Assembly (NCBI GenBank): GCA_025359045.1
Contig: JANYHN010000039.1
Span: forward strand, 1-44,532
Source of the DNA: Hyphomicrobiales bacterium
GTDB taxonomy: Bacteria > Pseudomonadota > Alphaproteobacteria > Rhizobiales > Aestuariivirgaceae
Length of the DNA: 44,532 nucleotides
Direction of reading: 5' to 3'
Of this stretch, positions 41,793-44,532 are shown piece by piece. Numbering within the stretch: position 1 is the first letter of the stretch; each line of letters opens with the position of its first letter. A program made the position numbers and the translations under genes. Under the pieces are notes generated by a model that saw only the letters and a program-made list of their open reading frames with translations, did not search any database and was not told where the DNA came from.

Positions 41793-43379
41793 TCAATAGC
41801 CTAATGCGCAGCCATCTTTGCGCGAATCGGAGCCTGCTGTCAGTGTTCCCTTGTCCCAATCAATCAATATCGCCTGCCCGCCCCCTAATGGCTCATCAGG
41901 CGTGATCACTTTATGCCCCAAAGCTTCAAGGCCTTTGCGCGTTTCGGCATTGATCCCGCGCTCAGCTTCAACCACACCGTCAGTATAAAACACGCGTGGG
42001 CAATCAATGGCTGCCTGCGGGTCCATGCCATAATCCAAGATATTAGTCAGTACATGGGCGTGGCCAAAGGGTTGGTAATCACCGCCCATCACGCCATATG
42101 GCATCAGGGGCTTGCCATTCTTCATCACCATGCCGGGCATAATCGTGTGCATGGGGCGTTTACCCGGTGCGATGCAATTGGGATGTCCTGCGTCAATCTT
42201 AAAACTCATACCACGGTTTTGCAGCAGTACTCCTGATTTTGGTGCAACCAACCCGCTGCCAAAAGAATGATAGATCGAGTTAATGAAGCTTACGGCATTG
42301 CGATCACGATCTACGACCGAAAGATAAACCGTTTCGCTTTTTTGCAGTGACGTGTGCGGAAGATGTTTTGCAGCATGATCTGGATTGATAAGGGCGCGAA
42401 GTTCATCTGCGAACGCTGCGCTCAGCATATGTTCTAATTGCATCGGAACATGGCGCGGATCGGCGATGTGGCGGTCGCGCACATTATAGGCCAAACGCGC
42501 AGCCTCCAATTCAAGATGAAGACGCCTTACTGACAATGGACCGTCCATATCGGGCTCAAATCCTTCGAGTAGATTGAGCATGATTAAAGCTGTAATCCCC
42601 TGATTATTGGGGGGGATTTGGTGGATTTCCACCCCACGGTAGTTTGCAGAAATGGATTTCACATATTCGCCACGTGCCTCAGCAAAATCCTCCATGCTAT
42701 GTAGGCCACCATGTGCGTTCAAATGATCAACCATGTCTTTGGCCACAGCACCTTCGTAGAATCCTTTAGGTCCGTCTTTGGCAATGACGCGCAGCGTTTC
42801 AGCAAGTTTTGGTTGGCGGTGGATATCGCCTGCTTGCGGCACATAGCCATTGGCCAAAAACAGCGCCGCACAATGAGGGTCAAGCGCCAGCATCTCAGCA
42901 CTTGCTTGCCAGTCAAAACTCACGCGGTCCGCCACCACATAACCTTGTTCTGCATAGTGGATAGCAGGCTGCAGCAATGCCGCCAAATCACGCGTGCCAT
43001 GATCCGCCGCCGCTTGCGCCCAACAATCGACTACACCGGGAATCGTAACTGAGTGCGCGCTGTAATTGGTAATTTCGGTAATTTCATTTTTGACAAACCA
43101 ATCCAGCGATGCTTTTTGCGGCGCACGGCCTGAGCCATTAAACGCAACCACGTCGCTCCCACCCTTGGGCGCATAAAGCATAAAGCCGTCACCACCAATG
43201 CCAGTCGATTGCGGTTCGACCACGGCCAATACGGCAGCTGCGGCAATAGCTGCATCAATTGCATTCCCGCCATCCCTCAAAATTTCGATCGCCGTAACGC
43301 TGGCCAAAGGGTGTGACGTGGCCACCGCTGCTTCAGTTACACGAACAGGAGATCGGCCAGAAAGTTGAAAATCGCGCAT
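41793..43379 (-). CDS. ggt: Gamma-glutamyltransferase
   Basis: Ggt cleaves the gamma-glutamyl bond of glutathione and related compounds. The 528-residue proenzyme has the N-terminal GGNAIDAAIAAAAVLAVVEPQSTGIGGDGFML block, the autocatalytic/nucleophile Thr350 in ETVYLSVVD (four residues before Ser-Val-Val-Asp as in the E. coli enzyme), and GVMGGDYQPFGHAHVLTNILDYG, ESARG-like PRVFYTDG. GGAG lies five bases before ATG 43379; an upstream TTG (43394) is rejected. No signal peptide is visible, so it may act in the cytoplasm or be an acylase-like Ggt homologue. It is convergent to the oxidase and co-directional with mutT. Confidence 0.92.
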   Translation of the reverse strand: MRDFQLSGRSPVRVTEAAVATSHPLASVTAIEILRDGGNAIDAAIAAAAVLAVVEPQSTGIGGDGFMLYAPKGGSDVVAFNGSGRAPQKASLDWFVKNEITEITNYSAHSVTIPGVVDCWAQAAADHGTRDLAALLQPAIHYAEQGYVVADRVSFDWQASAEMLALDPHCAALFLANGYVPQAGDIHRQPKLAETLRVIAKDGPKGFYEGAVAKDMVDHLNAHGGLHSMEDFAEARGEYVKSISANYRGVEIHQIPPNNQGITALIMLNLLEGFEPDMDGPLSVRRLHLELEAARLAYNVRDRHIADPRHVPMQLEHMLSAAFADELRALINPDHAAKHLPHTSLQKSETVYLSVVDRDRNAVSFINSIYHSFGSGLVAPKSGVLLQNRGMSFKIDAGHPNCIAPGKRPMHTIMPGMVMKNGKPLMPYGVMGGDYQPFGHAHVLTNILDYGMDPQAAIDCPRVFYTDGVVEAERGINAETRKGLEALGHKVITPDEPLGGGQAILIDWDKGTLTAGSDSRKDGCALGY

Positions 43380-43404
43380 AAAAGCTCCGTTCAAAAACTG
43401 AATG

Positions 43405-43803
43405 TTAGAGCAATTCTATAAGATGCGGAATGAGAGGTAAATCTGCTGGCGGCATGGGGTAATTTTTCAGATCTTTGGCAAACACCCATTTCAATTTCTG
43501 ACCCTCCACTCCATGCATCATCCCCTTCCAGCGGCGGCACACATAAAGCGGCATCAGTAAGTGAAATTCTTCATAAGCGTGGCTGGCGAAGGTGAGGGGG
43601 GCGAGACAGGACGTTTCAACATCAATGCCCAGCTCTTCTTTCAACTCGCGGATCAAAGCTTGTTCGGGGCGCTCGCCTGATTCTACTTTACCACCCGGAA
43701 ATTCCCAGAGCCCTGCAAGGGTTTTGCCCTCAGGTCGCTGGGCTAGCAGGATGCGGCCATCAGGGTCGATGAGGGCAACTGCTGCGACAAGCACCAGCTT
43801 CAT
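43405..43803 (-). CDS. mutT: 8-oxo-dGTP diphosphatase (MutT)
   Basis: 132 residues from ATG 43803, whose A-T-G shares a base with the argJ stop (TGATG). The Nudix box GGKVESGERPEQALIRELKEELGI is intact, and the protein starts KLVLVAAVALIDPDGRILLAQRPEGKTLAGLWEFPGGK, the MutT pattern. It hydrolyses 8-oxo-dGTP to prevent A-C transversions. The argJ-mutT order is common in Rhizobiales. Confidence 0.95.
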   Translation of the reverse strand: MKLVLVAAVALIDPDGRILLAQRPEGKTLAGLWEFPGGKVESGERPEQALIRELKEELGIDVETSCLAPLTFASHAYEEFHLLMPLYVCRRWKGMMHGVEGQKLKWVFAKDLKNYPMPPADLPLIPHLIELL

Positions 43804-44532
43804 CAACTGCGATACGACCCGTTAATATCAATGTAGCGATGTGTCAGATCACAGGTCCAAACGGTGGAACTGCCCTTGCCCACACCGATATCAGCTTCGA
43901 TTTTAATATCGCGGCCTTTCATGTGGGGCATGATGTCGGCTTCTTTATAGTTGGCATCTTTCATGCCTTTGGCTGCCACTAATATGCCACCGATTTTAAT
44001 GCGCAATTTATCACGCAAAGCTTTCTCGCCTGATTTGCCGATGGCCATAACAATGCGGCCCCAGTTTGCGTCTTCGCCAGCAATGGCGGTTTTAACCAAT
44101 GGGGAATTTGCAATGCTCATGCCAATTTTTTTGGCCGCCACATCAGACTCAGCGCCGGTAATTTTGATCTCAATCAATTTCTCAGCGCCTTCACCGTCCT
44201 TGACCACTTGCATCGCAAGATCGAGGCAAAGCGAATCCAGCGCTTTGGCAAACGGTTTCAGACGTACATCGGCGGCGGTCTTTAAATCTTTCACAGCACC
44301 TGCAGCGCCCGTTGCAAACATCAACACCGTATCAGAAGTCGAGGTATCGCTATCAACCGTAATATTATTGAAGCTCTTGGCTACTGAAGGTGATAAAAGT
44401 TTTTGCAAAACCTTTGCAGGGATCGCCGCGTCCGTAAAAATGAAAACCAGCATTGTCGCCATGTCCGGCGCAATCATGCCCGAGCCCTTGGCAATGCCAT
44501 TAATCGTAACGGTCTTGCCGCCGAACTTCACT
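43803..44532 (-). CDS. argJ: Bifunctional glutamate N-acetyltransferase/amino-acid acetyltransferase ArgJ, C-terminal part
   Basis: ArgJ moves the acetyl group from N-acetylornithine to glutamate in the cyclic arginine pathway. The frame is open at the window's right edge, so the N-terminal part is missing; about 242 residues remain. The autoproteolysis/nucleophile region [18 protein letters not shown] is present, with the catalytic Thr in MATM, so the whole beta chain and the end of the alpha chain are seen. Other family blocks: [21 protein letters not shown] [43 protein letters not shown] at the end. mutT overlaps its stop. Confidence 0.97.
   Translation of the reverse strand, partial: VKFGGKTVTINGIAKGSGMIAPDMATMLVFIFTDAAIPAKVLQKLLSPSVAKSFNNITVDSDTSTSDTVLMFATGAAGAVKDLKTAADVRLKPFAKALDSLCLDLAMQVVKDGEGAEKLIEIKITGAESDVAAKKIGMSIANSPLVKTAIAGEDANWGRIVMAIGKSGEKALRDKLRIKIGGILVAAKGMKDANYKEADIMPHMKGRDIKIEADIGVGKGSSTVWTCDLTHRYIDINGSYRS

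Noticed and set aside
1..44532. CRISPR array, prophage, transposase or restriction-modification genes
   Set aside because: No regularly spaced direct repeats, and none of the proteins read resembles Cas, phage, transposase or R-M families.

Overview
The window looks like a chromosomal segment of an alphaproteobacterium, most likely of the Hyphomicrobiales (Rhizobiales) or a close relative, with only moderate GC for that group. The reasons are gene orders I recognise from that order: accA-xerD-small protein-aroK-aroB-CorC-bolA-dnaJ-cobS-cobT, then rpmB, then helicase-S4-fdxA-carD. An upp, a CarD regulator, cobaltochelatase CobST and a CtrA-type TTAA-N7-TTAAC box fit the same placement. The genus cannot be fixed from the sequence alone.

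Layout. 1-5.6 kb is the translation/RNA operon infB-rbfA-truB-rpsO-pnp, but infB and rbfA are separated by a secreted-protein gene broken by an in-frame amber codon and an intact fosX-like gene, both joined to the operon by overlaps. 5.6-10.6 kb is accessory: a Tat-exported lysozyme-inhibitor-like protein, a small membrane protein, a RelE/ParE-type toxin-antitoxin pair with an operator palindrome, a cytochrome c'/dihaem cytochrome c pair, a receiver-HPt phosphorelay protein and upp. 10.7-16.5 kb holds a VOC enzyme and wrbA, a palindromic repeat that supplies the last codons of hisC, an Na/Pi cotransporter, class II fructose-bisphosphate aldolase and an unrecognised protein.

16.6-24.6 kb carries a PQQ-type sugar dehydrogenase, a tRNA-Arg(CCT) followed by two small ORFs on the same strand, a bciA-like bacteriochlorophyll reductase gene, a DUF695/RraB-like protein, sulfoacetaldehyde acetyltransferase (xsc), a tandem pair of small exported paralogues behind a CtrA-type box, a sugar-isomerase pseudogene with a large internal deletion, and a CarD regulator with a long Ala/Lys/Pro tail. 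24.8-29.4 kb has fdxA, an S4 protein, a SUV3-like helicase, a 0.68-kb non-coding stretch and rpmB. 29.4-34.9 kb has three small enzymes and cobT-cobS-dnaJ. 34.9-44.5 kb has bolA, CorC, aroB, aroK, xerD, accA, a multicopper oxidase, gamma-glutamyltransferase, mutT and the 3' part of argJ.

Most of the window is core housekeeping. The candidates for something less ordinary are small: the broken gene plus fosX inside the infB operon, the tRNA-Arg/small-ORF transcription unit, the CtrA-boxed paralogue pair, attenuator-like hairpins ahead of carD and rpmB, and the orphan bciA. I saw no CRISPR array, prophage, transposase or obvious defence island. Statements about families come from recognition of motifs; no searches were run.
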